In this document: positions 24,225-33,117 of the stretch, one piece after another | Numbering within the stretch: the stretch's first letter is position 1 | Layout: each line of letters opens with the position of its first letter | The notes under the pieces: generated by a model | What the model was told of the DNA's origin: nothing | Seen by the model: the letters and a program-made list of their open reading frames with translations, nothing else | Database searches by the model: none | Position numbers and translations under genes: made by a program | Origin: Oscillospiraceae bacterium | GTDB taxonomy: Bacteria; Bacillota; Clostridia; Oscillospirales; Ruminococcaceae | Assembly: GCA_016296505.1 (NCBI GenBank) | Contig: JAEDJD010000004.1 | Coordinates: forward strand, 62,001 to 126,000 | Direction of reading: 5' to 3' | DNA length: 64,000 nucleotides

Positions 24225-24569
24225 ATGAGCAATGCTTATCCGAAAAAAAATGCAACAGCCGGTACTGTCAAAATCTCCGAAAACGTAATCCATTCCATCG
24301 CCGGCGTTGCTGCAAAGGAAATAGAAGGCGTCGCTGAGCTTGCAGAACCGCGTCACGCTTTCCTGATGCCAACCGCTGCACCCGTCAGCGTTTCCGTTGT
24401 CAATGATATGGTCGAAATCACCATCCGCCTTGTGATGATGAGCGGTTACCGCCTGAGCAATGTTGCTGAGCAGGTTCAGCAGAAAGTGAAAGAAAATGTT
24501 CAGAGTATGACGGGCGTGATCGTTTCCAAAGTCCATGTTGTTGCTTCTGATATCATGTTTCAAGACTGA
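24225..24569 (+). CDS. Asp23/Gls24 family envelope stress protein
   Basis: A 114-residue Asp23-family protein. Members associate with the inner membrane face and influence cell-envelope homeostasis. The conserved frame is GTVKISENVIHSIAGVAAKEIEGVAEL, then a beta segment (VEITIRLVMMSGYRLSNVAEQVQQKVKENVQSMTG) and the closing VSKVHVVASDI. AAGGAGG precedes the ATG at 24225. It begins the asp23-nusB transcript, an association common in Clostridia. Confidence 0.93.
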   Translation: MSNAYPKKNATAGTVKISENVIHSIAGVAAKEIEGVAELAEPRHAFLMPTAAPVSVSVVNDMVEITIRLVMMSGYRLSNVAEQVQQKVKENVQSMTGVIVSKVHVVASDIMFQD

Positions 24570-24589
24570 TCTGCTGAAAGGAATACCCA

Positions 24590-25018
24590 ATGTCAAATAT
24601 CTCAAGACGTGAAATACGTGACAGCGCGATGAAGCTGCTGTTTGAAACATCTATGCGCGACGATCCGATTGATACGCTCTACGAAATTGCAGAGGAAATC
24701 GACGAGATTACCGTCAATGATGCCGTGCGAACCCTCGTGGACGGCACGCTCGCGCATTTGGATGAACTGGACGAACTGATCCAGAAATATAGCCCCAAAC
24801 GCAATATCAAAAGAATCCCCAAGCTGACGCTCTCGATTCTCCGGCTCGCGATGTTCGAGATCCAGTATGACGAGAAAACGCCGACAAATGCGGCGATCTC
24901 TGAGGCGATTCTCCTTGCCGAAAATTACTCCTACTATGAGGAGGATGTCCGGTTTATCAACGGTTTGCTCGGTGCATATGCCAGAGAACTGAATGCGCCG
25001 GATTCCGCAAAATCATGA
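24590..25018 (+). CDS. nusB: Transcription antitermination factor NusB
   Basis: The 142-residue RNA-binding all-helical factor for rRNA antitermination and processing. Typical features are the basic start SRREIRDSAMKLLFE, the arginine-rich RNA-binding face near the N-terminus, and the C-terminal block VRFINGLLGAYAREL with PKLTLSILRLAMFEI in the middle. GAAAGGA precedes the ATG. The next gene starts in its stop codon (ATGA). Confidence 0.95.
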   Translation: MSNISRREIRDSAMKLLFETSMRDDPIDTLYEIAEEIDEITVNDAVRTLVDGTLAHLDELDELIQKYSPKRNIKRIPKLTLSILRLAMFEIQYDEKTPTNAAISEAILLAENYSYYEEDVRFINGLLGAYARELNAPDSAKS

Positions 25019-25971
25019 AAATTCTCGGAATTGATACCAGCAATTATACCACATCCTGCGCGTGGTACGATACCTGCACAAACGCAATCATTCAGAAAAA
25101 GCAGCTTCTTCCCGTTGCGGAGGGACAAGCCGGTCTCCGGCAGAGCGACGCGGTCTTTCATCATACGCGTCAGCTTCCGGATATGATCGCACAGCTTGCA
25201 GAGGCGCTTGGCGGTGAACCGCTTCAGCCCGACGCAATCGGCGTATCCGTCTCTCCAAGACCGGAGGAAGGCTCTTATATGCCTTGCTTTCTTGCAGGCA
25301 AAGGCGCCGCCCGTATGCTTGCAGTTTCACATGGGATTCCCCTGTTTGAAACTTCGCATCAGACAGGCCATATCCTCGCGGCACTGTATTCGGCAGACTG
25401 TCTTTTCTGGCTGAATCCCCAAGCGCCTGCGTTTCTGGCGTTTCATGTCAGCGGCGGTACGACGGACTGTGTGCGCTGTACGCCCGATCCTGCGCAGATT
25501 CTACGGATTGAACCGGTTTCCGCGTCGCTCGATCTGAAAGCCGGACAGGCTATTGATCGCGTTGGACTGACGCTCGGACTGCGCTTCCCATGCGGACAGG
25601 CGCTCGAACAGCTCGCGTTACAGAGCGACAGTAAGGCGCATATGCAGGTCAAGCTGCGCAATGGCTGCTGTTCGCTTTCCGGCTTGCAGAATCAATGCGA
25701 ACAAATGTTGAAACGCGGCGAAGCTGCGCCCGATATTGCACGCTATTGCCTCAATTCCGTGGCGGCAGTGATACGTGCCATGACAAAGGCTGCCGCAGAG
25801 CCGCACAGCAGAGTGCTCTATGCAGGCGGCGTCATGTCCGATCGGTTGATTCAGAATCAGCTTCGTACTTTGCCCTGCGAATCCGCATTCGCAGAGCCGT
25901 CTTTTTCATGCGACAATGCTGCCGGCGTCGCAATCTTCGCAGCAAGGAGGGCGTCCGAATGTCAATCCTGA
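25015..25971 (+). CDS. Peptidase M22 / Kae1-TsaD-like protein
   Basis: A 318-residue actin-like ATPase-fold protein of the TsaD/Kae1 superfamily. It keeps the N-terminal GIDTSNYTTS phosphate loop, the metal-binding histidines in ETSHQTGHI, the HVSGGTTD motif, YAGGVMSDRL, and a C-terminal Asp in FSCDNAAGVAIFAAR that completes the metal site. It is shorter than true TsaD, which makes the t6A modification of tRNA, so it is probably the clostridial paralogue that sits beside nusB and xseA. Its role is not known to me. It overlaps nusB by four bases and xseA by thirteen. Confidence 0.85.
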   Translation: MKILGIDTSNYTTSCAWYDTCTNAIIQKKQLLPVAEGQAGLRQSDAVFHHTRQLPDMIAQLAEALGGEPLQPDAIGVSVSPRPEEGSYMPCFLAGKGAARMLAVSHGIPLFETSHQTGHILAALYSADCLFWLNPQAPAFLAFHVSGGTTDCVRCTPDPAQILRIEPVSASLDLKAGQAIDRVGLTLGLRFPCGQALEQLALQSDSKAHMQVKLRNGCCSLSGLQNQCEQMLKRGEAAPDIARYCLNSVAAVIRAMTKAAAEPHSRVLYAGGVMSDRLIQNQLRTLPCESAFAEPSFSCDNAAGVAIFAARRASECQS

Positions 25972-27170
25972 GCGTCAGTCAGCTCAATCGTTATGTCGCC
26001 TTCAAGCTGCATGAGGATACCAAACTCCGCACCGTTTTTGTGCGCGGAGAAATTGCAAATTTTACCCGCAATTTCCGTTCCGGTCATTGCTATTTCAGTA
26101 TTTGTGACGCGGAAGCATCTGTCAGAGCAGTCATGTTCCGGACCAATGCGGACAGACTGCCGTTTGAGCCGAAAAACGGAATGCACATCATACTGCAGGG
26201 CAGCGTCACACTCTATGAACGTGACGGCGCCTATCAGATCAATGTCACGGATATGCAGCCGGACGGCGTTGGCGCACAGGCACTCGCTTTGCAGCAGCGT
26301 CGTGAAAAGCTCGCAAAACTCGGTTATTTCGATCCCGCCCGTAAAAGACAGCTTCCACAGTTTCCGGAAAAAATCGGCATCGTCACCTCAAGAAGCGGCG
26401 CTGCTCTGCATGATATGCTGCAAATTCTGGAACGCCGGTACCCCATCGGTACGGTTTGCGTCTATCCGGCGCTCGTTCAGGGCGAAGCGGCTCCCCAATC
26501 TATCGCGGAAGCGCTTCGGACTGCCGGCTCGGATCGCTGCGATGTCATTCTCATGGGTCGCGGCGGCGGTTCAAATGAGGATCTCTCTGCGTTCCAAACG
26601 GAAGAAGTCGCAGCGGCTGTGTTCCATTCTCCGGTTCCGGTCATCAGCGCGGTCGGACATGAAACCGATCACTGCATTGCGGACGAGGTCGCGGATCTGC
26701 GCGCGCCAACGCCCTCTGCGGCAGCCGAGCTTGCCGTTCCGGAGATCGCTGCACTCAAATATACCGCTGCACAATGCGCGGAACGAATGCAGCACGCAAT
26801 CTTCGCAATACTCGACGCAAAATCTCAGAAGCTTCAGCAATGTCGGCAGCGTTTTATTGCCGCCGGTCCGGAAAACCGCCTGAATCTGCTGTCCGCAAGG
26901 CTCGATACGGTCACGGAGCAGCTACATCGGGCAATCCGGCAGATAGTGCTTGAGAAATCCGGCGCTTTGCAAATGCAGCTCGAACGGCTGGAGGCGTACA
27001 GCCCCGTCGCCATTTTACAGCGCGGCTATGCGCTTGTTTATCATGATCATATGTTGGTGCGTGACGTCGATATGCTGCATCCGGACGATACGGTTACGCT
27101 GCAGCTTGCCAATGGCACGGTACGCGCCAATGTGACGGTCATTCAAAAGGGAGATCCGAATGAAATTTGA
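25959..27170 (+). CDS. xseA: Exodeoxyribonuclease VII large subunit
   Basis: Catalytic subunit of the single-strand-specific exonuclease VII, 403 residues. It has an N-terminal OB-fold (VFVRGEIANFTRNFRSGHCYFSI), the catalytic domain (VTSRSGAALHDMLQILERRYP, MGRGGGSNEDLSAF, SAVGHETDHCIADEVADLRAPTPSAAAELAVP) and a coiled-coil C-terminal half ending with RGYALV. AAGGAGG precedes the ATG at 25959, inside the end of the upstream gene. The small subunit follows with an 11-base overlap. Confidence 0.96.
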   Translation: MSILSVSQLNRYVAFKLHEDTKLRTVFVRGEIANFTRNFRSGHCYFSICDAEASVRAVMFRTNADRLPFEPKNGMHIILQGSVTLYERDGAYQINVTDMQPDGVGAQALALQQRREKLAKLGYFDPARKRQLPQFPEKIGIVTSRSGAALHDMLQILERRYPIGTVCVYPALVQGEAAPQSIAEALRTAGSDRCDVILMGRGGGSNEDLSAFQTEEVAAAVFHSPVPVISAVGHETDHCIADEVADLRAPTPSAAAELAVPEIAALKYTAAQCAERMQHAIFAILDAKSQKLQQCRQRFIAAGPENRLNLLSARLDTVTEQLHRAIRQIVLEKSGALQMQLERLEAYSPVAILQRGYALVYHDHMLVRDVDMLHPDDTVTLQLANGTVRANVTVIQKGDPNEI

Positions 27171-27363
27171 AGAAAATATGCAGAAGCTCCTTGCAATCAC
27201 TGCGCAGCTTGAGGAAGGCGGTCTGGAACTGGAGGACGCCATCCGGCTCTACGGTGAGGGCGCAAAACTCGCGGAGAACTGCAAAAATGAATTGGAACAG
27301 GCAAAGCTGACTGTCTCAGAATACAGCAAACAGCAGTCTGTACCGGACAGAACGGAAATCTAA
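27160..27363 (+). CDS. xseB: Exodeoxyribonuclease VII small subunit
   Basis: The 67-residue partner of XseA. It has the standard helical hairpin KFEENMQKLLAITAQLEEGGLELEDAIRLYGEGAKL. The start overlaps the xseA coding end; a GGGAG site precedes it. In many relatives ispA (farnesyl diphosphate synthase) follows, but here dxs comes next after 35 bases. Confidence 0.95.
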   Translation: MKFEENMQKLLAITAQLEEGGLELEDAIRLYGEGAKLAENCKNELEQAKLTVSEYSKQQSVPDRTEI

Positions 27364-27398
27364 ATTCAGCGAAGCAACATCGCTGTACGGAGAATAGA

Positions 27399-29309
27399 AT
27401 GAACAAAGAAAGACAATTCAGCGTGCAGAAAGCTGTCAGACTTGCGGATCTGCATTTGCCGTCAGATCTGAAACATCTGAACTATCCGCAATGCAGCGTA
27501 CTCTGCGAGGAGATTCGTTCTCTGCTGATCGATACCGTCCTCAAAACCGGCGGTCACCTCGCGTCGAATCTTGGCGTCGTGGAACTGACGCTCGCTCTGC
27601 ACCGCAAATTTGATTCCCCGAAAGACCGGATTGTCTGGGACGTCGGGCATCAGGCGTATGTGCATAAAATCCTGACCGGCCGCGCAAAGGAACTCCCTTC
27701 GCTGCGGCAAACAGGCGGTCTTTCCGGATTCCCTAAGCCTGCTGAATCCCAACATGATACGTTCGTAACCGGACACAGCAGCACGGCAATTTCTGCTGCG
27801 TTCGGTATGGCAGAGGCGATGCGTATGTCTCATGACGATACGCACTATGCCATCGCTGTTGTCGGCGACGGCGCGATGACAGGCGGTTTGGCCTATGAAG
27901 GACTCAATAACGCCGGAAAATCTCGCTCAAATCTCATTGTCATCCTCAATGACAACAATCAGGCGATTTCCAAAAATGTCGGCGCAATCGCCAAATATTT
28001 GACTAAGATTCGCAGCAGTTCGGATTACGTCCGCGCAAAATGGAAGTTTGAATCCGTCATCCGCAAAGCGCCCGCAATCGGCGACCAGATGGCGATTACA
28101 CTCAAATCCGCCAAGGATAAGCTGCGCCAGAATCTCGTTCAGACAACAATGTTCGAGGATCTCGGCTTTGTCTATCTCGGTCCTGTGGATGGTCATGACT
28201 CCGAAGCGCTCGACGAGGTACTCGATGTCGCAAAAAGCTATCGCCGTCCGGTTCTGGTTCATGTTCGGACGGTCAAGGGCAAGGGCTATAAGCCGGCAGA
28301 GGACAACCCCGGCGAATATCACGGCGTTCCCCGTGAAAATCCGGATATCGACCGGATTGATCTGGACGCCAAAGATCCCGAACTCTCTATCGACGAATGC
28401 TTCTCAACCGTTTTTGGCAGAGCGCTCACGCAGCTCGGCAAACACGATGAACGAATCTGCGCAATAACCGCTGCCATGAAATACGGTACTGGCTTGCAGT
28501 TTTTCTATGCCGCGCATCCAAATCGTTTTTATGATGTCGGTATCGCAGAGCAGCACGCAGTCACATTCTGCGCCGCGCTCGCTTCAATGGGTATGGTACC
28601 TGTTTTCGCTGTATATTCTTCGTTTTTGCAGCGCGCTTTCGATCAGCTTCTGCATGACGCCGCCATTTCACGCTATCATATGGTGCTCGGCGTAGACCGC
28701 GCCGGCATCATCGGTGAGGACGGCGAAACACATCAGGGTATTTTTGATATCCCGTATCTGACCGTGATCCCCGGCATTCGTATCTACTCCCCTGCTACCT
28801 ATGCCGAGCTCCAGCTCTGTCTGAAAAAAGCAGTCTGCGAAGATCAGGGGCTGGTTGCATTGCGGTATCCGCGCGGCAAGGAATCCGAGTCATTCCCCAT
28901 GAAGCCGAACATCCGATATACCCATATCGAAGGCGCTGATATGCTGCTTGTAACTTACGGCAAAATCAGTGAGCGCGTGTATCAAACCTATGAAAAACTC
29001 CGGACGCAGGGCGTTTCCTGCGGTCTGCTCAAGCTGACTGAAATCTATCCGATTGCAGAGGACGCACTGGAAATTGCCGTTCGTTATCCCAAAATCTGTT
29101 TTGTCGAGGAAAGCTCCGGCACAGGCGGACTTTCTGAAAAATTTGCCGCGGCACTCATGCGAATCGGCTGGCGCGGCTGCTGGCGATGCCGTGCCATTGA
29201 CGGTTTTGTACAGCAAGGCTCCGTCGGCGATTGTCTGGAGCGCGTTGGGCTCGGTATGGACGCACTGCTTGCGTGTGCGGAGGAGCTTGCCCATGAGCAG
29301 CCGTCTTGA
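27399..29309 (+). CDS. dxs: 1-Deoxy-D-xylulose-5-phosphate synthase
   Basis: First enzyme of the methylerythritol phosphate route to isoprenoids; it joins pyruvate and glyceraldehyde 3-phosphate using thiamine diphosphate. The 636-residue protein has GHQAYVHKILTGR, the cofactor motif GDGAMTGGLAYEGLNNAG, the transketolase pyrimidine domain (DVGIAEQHAVTFCAALA, DRAGIIGEDGETHQG) and RYPRGKESE near the C-terminus. Length and motif order are normal. tlyA begins 17 bases before its stop. Confidence 0.97.
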   Translation: MNKERQFSVQKAVRLADLHLPSDLKHLNYPQCSVLCEEIRSLLIDTVLKTGGHLASNLGVVELTLALHRKFDSPKDRIVWDVGHQAYVHKILTGRAKELPSLRQTGGLSGFPKPAESQHDTFVTGHSSTAISAAFGMAEAMRMSHDDTHYAIAVVGDGAMTGGLAYEGLNNAGKSRSNLIVILNDNNQAISKNVGAIAKYLTKIRSSSDYVRAKWKFESVIRKAPAIGDQMAITLKSAKDKLRQNLVQTTMFEDLGFVYLGPVDGHDSEALDEVLDVAKSYRRPVLVHVRTVKGKGYKPAEDNPGEYHGVPRENPDIDRIDLDAKDPELSIDECFSTVFGRALTQLGKHDERICAITAAMKYGTGLQFFYAAHPNRFYDVGIAEQHAVTFCAALASMGMVPVFAVYSSFLQRAFDQLLHDAAISRYHMVLGVDRAGIIGEDGETHQGIFDIPYLTVIPGIRIYSPATYAELQLCLKKAVCEDQGLVALRYPRGKESESFPMKPNIRYTHIEGADMLLVTYGKISERVYQTYEKLRTQGVSCGLLKLTEIYPIAEDALEIAVRYPKICFVEESSGTGGLSEKFAAALMRIGWRGCWRCRAIDGFVQQGSVGDCLERVGLGMDALLACAEELAHEQPS

Positions 29310-30045
29310 TGCAGAACTTGTGCGACGCGGTATCTGCGAAACTCGAAACCGCGCACAAGCCTCGATTGCTGCCGGCAATATCACAATCAATGGAATCATT
29401 TGTATGAAAGCGTCCCGACAGGTCAGTGCCGACGATATCCTTGCGCTGACCGAACCGCTTCCCTATGTCGGCAGAGGCGGCTATAAGCTCGCCTACGCAC
29501 TCGCAGAATTCAAGATATCGCTTGCAGGATTGCGCTGTCTGGACATCGGCGCTTCAACCGGCGGCTTTACGGATTGTATGCTGCAAAATCATGCTGCGAG
29601 CGTGCTTGCTGTGGACGTCGGACACGACCAGCTTGCCGACGCGCTGCGCACCGATCCGCGCGTAATCGTTCGCGAGGGAACCGATTTGCGTGCGCTCCCC
29701 CCCGATGCGGAAGGATTGCCTGCCGCATTTGCATCCTGCGATGTCTCATTCATCTCTCTCAAGCAAATCATACCGCTTCTGCCTGCACTGCTGACCGATT
29801 CTGCACAGGCTGTCCTGCTGGTCAAGCCGCAGTTTGAAGCAGGACGACAAGCGCTCAATAAACACGGCGTTGTACGCGACGAGAAAATCCGGCTGCAAGT
29901 TTTACGCGATATCCGCGATTTTTCTGCACAGTACGGATTTCTTCCGCTACACGATTGCATCTCTCCGATTCAGGGCGGCAGCGGAAATATCGAATATCTG
30001 CTGCATTTGCAGCGCCATCAGACAGCAAGTGAGGCACATCTATGA
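29293..30045 (+). CDS. tlyA: TlyA-family rRNA methyltransferase / hemolysin-like protein
   Basis: A 250-residue protein with an N-terminal S4 RNA-binding domain (RLDAELVRRGICETRNRAQASIAAGNITING) and a FtsJ-like SAM-dependent methyltransferase domain (CLDIGASTGGFTDCML, VLAVDVGHDQL). Family members methylate the 2'-hydroxyl of rRNA cytidines. The ATG at 29293 has GGAG upstream and overlaps dxs. The stop overlaps nadK as ATGA. Gene order dxs-tlyA-nadK-argR-recN is widely kept in Firmicutes. Confidence 0.94.
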   Translation: MSSRLDAELVRRGICETRNRAQASIAAGNITINGIICMKASRQVSADDILALTEPLPYVGRGGYKLAYALAEFKISLAGLRCLDIGASTGGFTDCMLQNHAASVLAVDVGHDQLADALRTDPRVIVREGTDLRALPPDAEGLPAAFASCDVSFISLKQIIPLLPALLTDSAQAVLLVKPQFEAGRQALNKHGVVRDEKIRLQVLRDIRDFSAQYGFLPLHDCISPIQGGSGNIEYLLHLQRHQTASEAHL

Positions 30046-30929
30046 AATGTGTGATCGATCCCAATATTTCTAAAAAAACAGCCTGTCAAACGGCAATTCA
30101 AGTCTGTGAACGACTGCGTGCGCAAAATGCGGAAATCTGTATGGCGCAAGAACTCGCTGAAATGCTCGGCAATGAACCGAAAATACAGTTTTTGCCCGCG
30201 GATACGCTGTTTACGGACGCCGATTCTGTCATTTCCATCGGCGGCGACGGTACGATTCTGCGTTCTGCCGGCAAAATCCTTGCCCATGCATTGCAAGCGC
30301 ATACAAAACCCACTCCGCTTGTCGGTATCAATACCGGTACGCTAGGATTTCTTGCCGCTTTTGAAGCAGATGAGCTTGATATGCTCGATCGGCTCTGCAC
30401 AGGCGATTATGCGATTACAAATCGTATGATGCTAAAAACGATGATCCGCAGCGACAATGCTTCCGCGAAGCCGCTGCACGCGCTGAATGATATTTACGCC
30501 TCCCGCGCAAACGGTAAAATTTGTGATTTTGCAGTCTCCGTTGACGGACGCGAAATCGGCGTCTACCGCGCAGATGGTATCATTTTTTCAACGCCAACCG
30601 GCTCCTCTGCCTATGCGCTGTCGGCTGGCGGACCCGTCATGGAACCGGATCTGCTGCTGATTGAAATGAATCTGATCTGTCCGCATTCCCTGTTTGCACG
30701 TCCGATGCTGTTCGCACCGCATCGAGAAATCTGCGTCACCTATCGCGGCGTCGGCGATGGCGGTCTGTCCGTCTTTGTGGACGGCTCAAAGACTGCGGTT
30801 CTGCACAATATGCAGTCCTTTACCGTTACCTGCTCCGAGCATATGATGCCGTTTGTAGACTGCAAGGGACACGCGTTCTATGACGCTTTAAACGGAAAGC
30901 TGATGCAGCCACTCAAAACATCCGATTGA
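30042..30929 (+). CDS. nadK: NAD kinase
   Basis: Phosphorylates NAD to NADP. The 295-residue protein has the diacylglycerol-kinase-like GGDGTILR motif near residue 67, GINTGTLGFLA, the DGIIFSTPTGSSAYALSAGGPV block, and HSLFARPM near the C-terminus. Its start overlaps tlyA (ATGA). Confidence 0.96.
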   Translation: MKCVIDPNISKKTACQTAIQVCERLRAQNAEICMAQELAEMLGNEPKIQFLPADTLFTDADSVISIGGDGTILRSAGKILAHALQAHTKPTPLVGINTGTLGFLAAFEADELDMLDRLCTGDYAITNRMMLKTMIRSDNASAKPLHALNDIYASRANGKICDFAVSVDGREIGVYRADGIIFSTPTGSSAYALSAGGPVMEPDLLLIEMNLICPHSLFARPMLFAPHREICVTYRGVGDGGLSVFVDGSKTAVLHNMQSFTVTCSEHMMPFVDCKGHAFYDALNGKLMQPLKTSD

Positions 30930-30982
30930 TACGGAATGCTTGCATCAGGTGAAAAATTCAGACGTAAAGGAGCGAGATACTG

Positions 30983-31423
30983 TTGGCAAATGCAAGACAT
31001 GAAATGATACGTAAGCTCATTGAAACACATGATGTCAGTACGCAGGAAATGCTGCGTGATCTGCTTGCGCAAAATGGTTTTTCCGTCACGCAGGCAACCA
31101 TTTCACGCGATATCCGACAGCTTCGCCTGCGTAAACGCCGTACCGCCTCCGGACTCAGCTGCTACGCAAAAGCGCCTGCTGCTCCCGCTGCTCCGGCAAA
31201 TCTGCTAACAGATGTCGTTGTCAAAATTGACTACGCAATCAATATCGTTGCAGTGAACTGTCACGCCGGCTCTGCACCGGCAGCGTGCGCCGTTCTGGAT
31301 CGAATGCAGCTTCCGGACGTCGTCGGTACGATCGCCGGCGATGATACGATCTTCATTCTCACGCGCTCCGAAATAAGCGCCAAACAGCTTATTACTTTAC
31401 TCGAATCCCAAATCTGGGGGTAA
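30983..31423 (+). CDS. argR: Arginine repressor ArgR
   Basis: A 146-residue arginine-dependent DNA-binding regulator. The N-terminal winged helix (RHEMIRKLIETHDVSTQEMLRDLL, VTQATISRDIRQLRL) and the C-terminal oligomerisation and arginine-binding domain (AVNCHAGSAPAACAVLD, GTIAGDDTIFI) are clear. The start is TTG at 30983 with AAAGGAG upstream. recN follows after three bases, as in many Firmicutes, where the pairing is not related to arginine metabolism. Confidence 0.94.
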   Translation: MANARHEMIRKLIETHDVSTQEMLRDLLAQNGFSVTQATISRDIRQLRLRKRRTASGLSCYAKAPAAPAAPANLLTDVVVKIDYAINIVAVNCHAGSAPAACAVLDRMQLPDVVGTIAGDDTIFILTRSEISAKQLITLLESQIWG

Positions 31424-31426
31424 ATC

Positions 31427-33091
31427 ATGCTAAAGGAACTCTCTATCGAAAATCTTGCTGTCATTGAATCCGCAGTCATTCCGCTGACAAACGGATTCAA
31501 TGCTTTTACTGGCGAAACCGGAGCAGGTAAATCTATTCTGATCCATGGAATACAGGCGGTTCTCGGACAGCGTACCAGTAAAGATCTCGTCCGGACAGGC
31601 TGCAGCAAAGCCGTCATCACAGCCCTTTTCTCTCCGCTGAAGCAGGAGACAAGGGCTGTACTTGCGGAATACGGATATGACGCCGAAGATGATGAACTGC
31701 TGCTCACGCGCGAAATATCTGCGGATGGCGGCAGTATCAGCAGAGTCAACAGAAAATCCGCGCCAGCCGCACTCCTTCGCGCGCTCGGTGAAACGCTCGT
31801 CAATATCCACGGTCAGCATGATAACCAGATTCTTCTGCGGCCGGAACGACATCTGGATGTGCTCGACAGCTTCGGCGGCGAGTCTCCACTGCGGACGCTT
31901 TATACAGCTGAATTCCAGCAGCTCCAAAGCTGCGCGCGCGCCCTCAATCAGCTCAAAAAAGCTGAACAGGAAAAAATGCAGCGTCTGCGTGTATTACAGG
32001 AAACCATCGAGGAAATCGGCGAGCTGGATCCGCAGCCGCAGGAGGATACGCTTCTGGACGCACAGTATCATGCGGCTGCTCATGCGGAAAGTATTGCCGA
32101 TCTTGCCGGCGGTATCTGCCGGATGCTGACCGATGGCGAGGATAATCTCTCGGACGCACTCGCGATCGCACTCGATCAGCTTTATCGACTGGCTGCTGCT
32201 GCACCCGAATCCGAAGCGCTCTGCGAACGACTCAAAGCGGTCAATATTGAACTGCGCGACATCTCCGATGAAATCAGCGCCTATACTGCTGATCAGCTCT
32301 CTCCGGCAGAATTTGCAAAGCTGAATGATCGGCGCAATGCCATCCATTCGGCAGCTCTGCGGTATCATACCGACGCCGACGGTCTGCGGCAGATCTATGC
32401 TGATGCCGTTGAGGAGCTTGAGGCAATCGAATCGGATTCCAATACGCTCCGGCAGCTTACCGAAGAACGCACTGAACGTCTGCATCGTGTGACGGAGCTT
32501 GCAAAACAGCTTTCCGCCAGCCGCGCACAAATCGCAGACGAATTCTCACGCAGAGTCGGCGAGGAGCTTGCGTATCTCAATATGCCGCGCGTACAGCTTT
32601 CCGTCAATCTCACGCAGGGGAAACTGACGCCAAGCGGTATGGATCATGCGGAATTTCTGATTTCTGCCAATCCCGGTTCTCCGCCGATGCCGATTGCACA
32701 AATCGCTTCCGGCGGCGAGCTTTCGCGTATTATGCTTGCACTAAAAGCCGTGCTGGCAGAACGTGACGCCATCCCGACGCTGATTTTCGATGAGATTGAT
32801 ACCGGCGTCAGCGGCAAGGCAGCTCAGAAAATCGGAAAAAAACTTCGTGCGCTTTCGCAGCATCATCAGGTCATTTGCGTCACGCATCTGGCACAGCTTG
32901 CAACGCAGGCTGCGCATCATCTTCTGATTGAAAAGCATAGCACCGATACGTCAACCACGACAGAGGTTTCTGTTCTGGATCGCGAAGCACGAATCGAGGA
33001 GATCGCACGAATCATGGGCGGCGACGATCACTCTGCCCTGCTGCTGCAAACCGCCGAGGCGGCTCTTGACGCTGCCGAAGCTCCATCGTAA
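31427..33091 (+). CDS. recN: DNA repair protein RecN
   Basis: A 554-residue SMC-like ATPase for double-strand break repair. Walker A is GETGAGKS at about residues 29-36, and the signature and Walker B block lie near the C-terminus (ASGGELSRIMLALKAVL, LIFDEIDTGVSGKAAQKIG). The long middle is coiled coil. The spacing from argR is only three bases, so the two are coupled. Confidence 0.96.
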   Translation: MLKELSIENLAVIESAVIPLTNGFNAFTGETGAGKSILIHGIQAVLGQRTSKDLVRTGCSKAVITALFSPLKQETRAVLAEYGYDAEDDELLLTREISADGGSISRVNRKSAPAALLRALGETLVNIHGQHDNQILLRPERHLDVLDSFGGESPLRTLYTAEFQQLQSCARALNQLKKAEQEKMQRLRVLQETIEEIGELDPQPQEDTLLDAQYHAAAHAESIADLAGGICRMLTDGEDNLSDALAIALDQLYRLAAAAPESEALCERLKAVNIELRDISDEISAYTADQLSPAEFAKLNDRRNAIHSAALRYHTDADGLRQIYADAVEELEAIESDSNTLRQLTEERTERLHRVTELAKQLSASRAQIADEFSRRVGEELAYLNMPRVQLSVNLTQGKLTPSGMDHAEFLISANPGSPPMPIAQIASGGELSRIMLALKAVLAERDAIPTLIFDEIDTGVSGKAAQKIGKKLRALSQHHQVICVTHLAQLATQAAHHLLIEKHSTDTSTTTEVSVLDREARIEEIARIMGGDDHSALLLQTAEAALDAAEAPS

Positions 33092-33117
33092 ATCTATGAT
33101 AAAGGAGGGCGCGTTGT

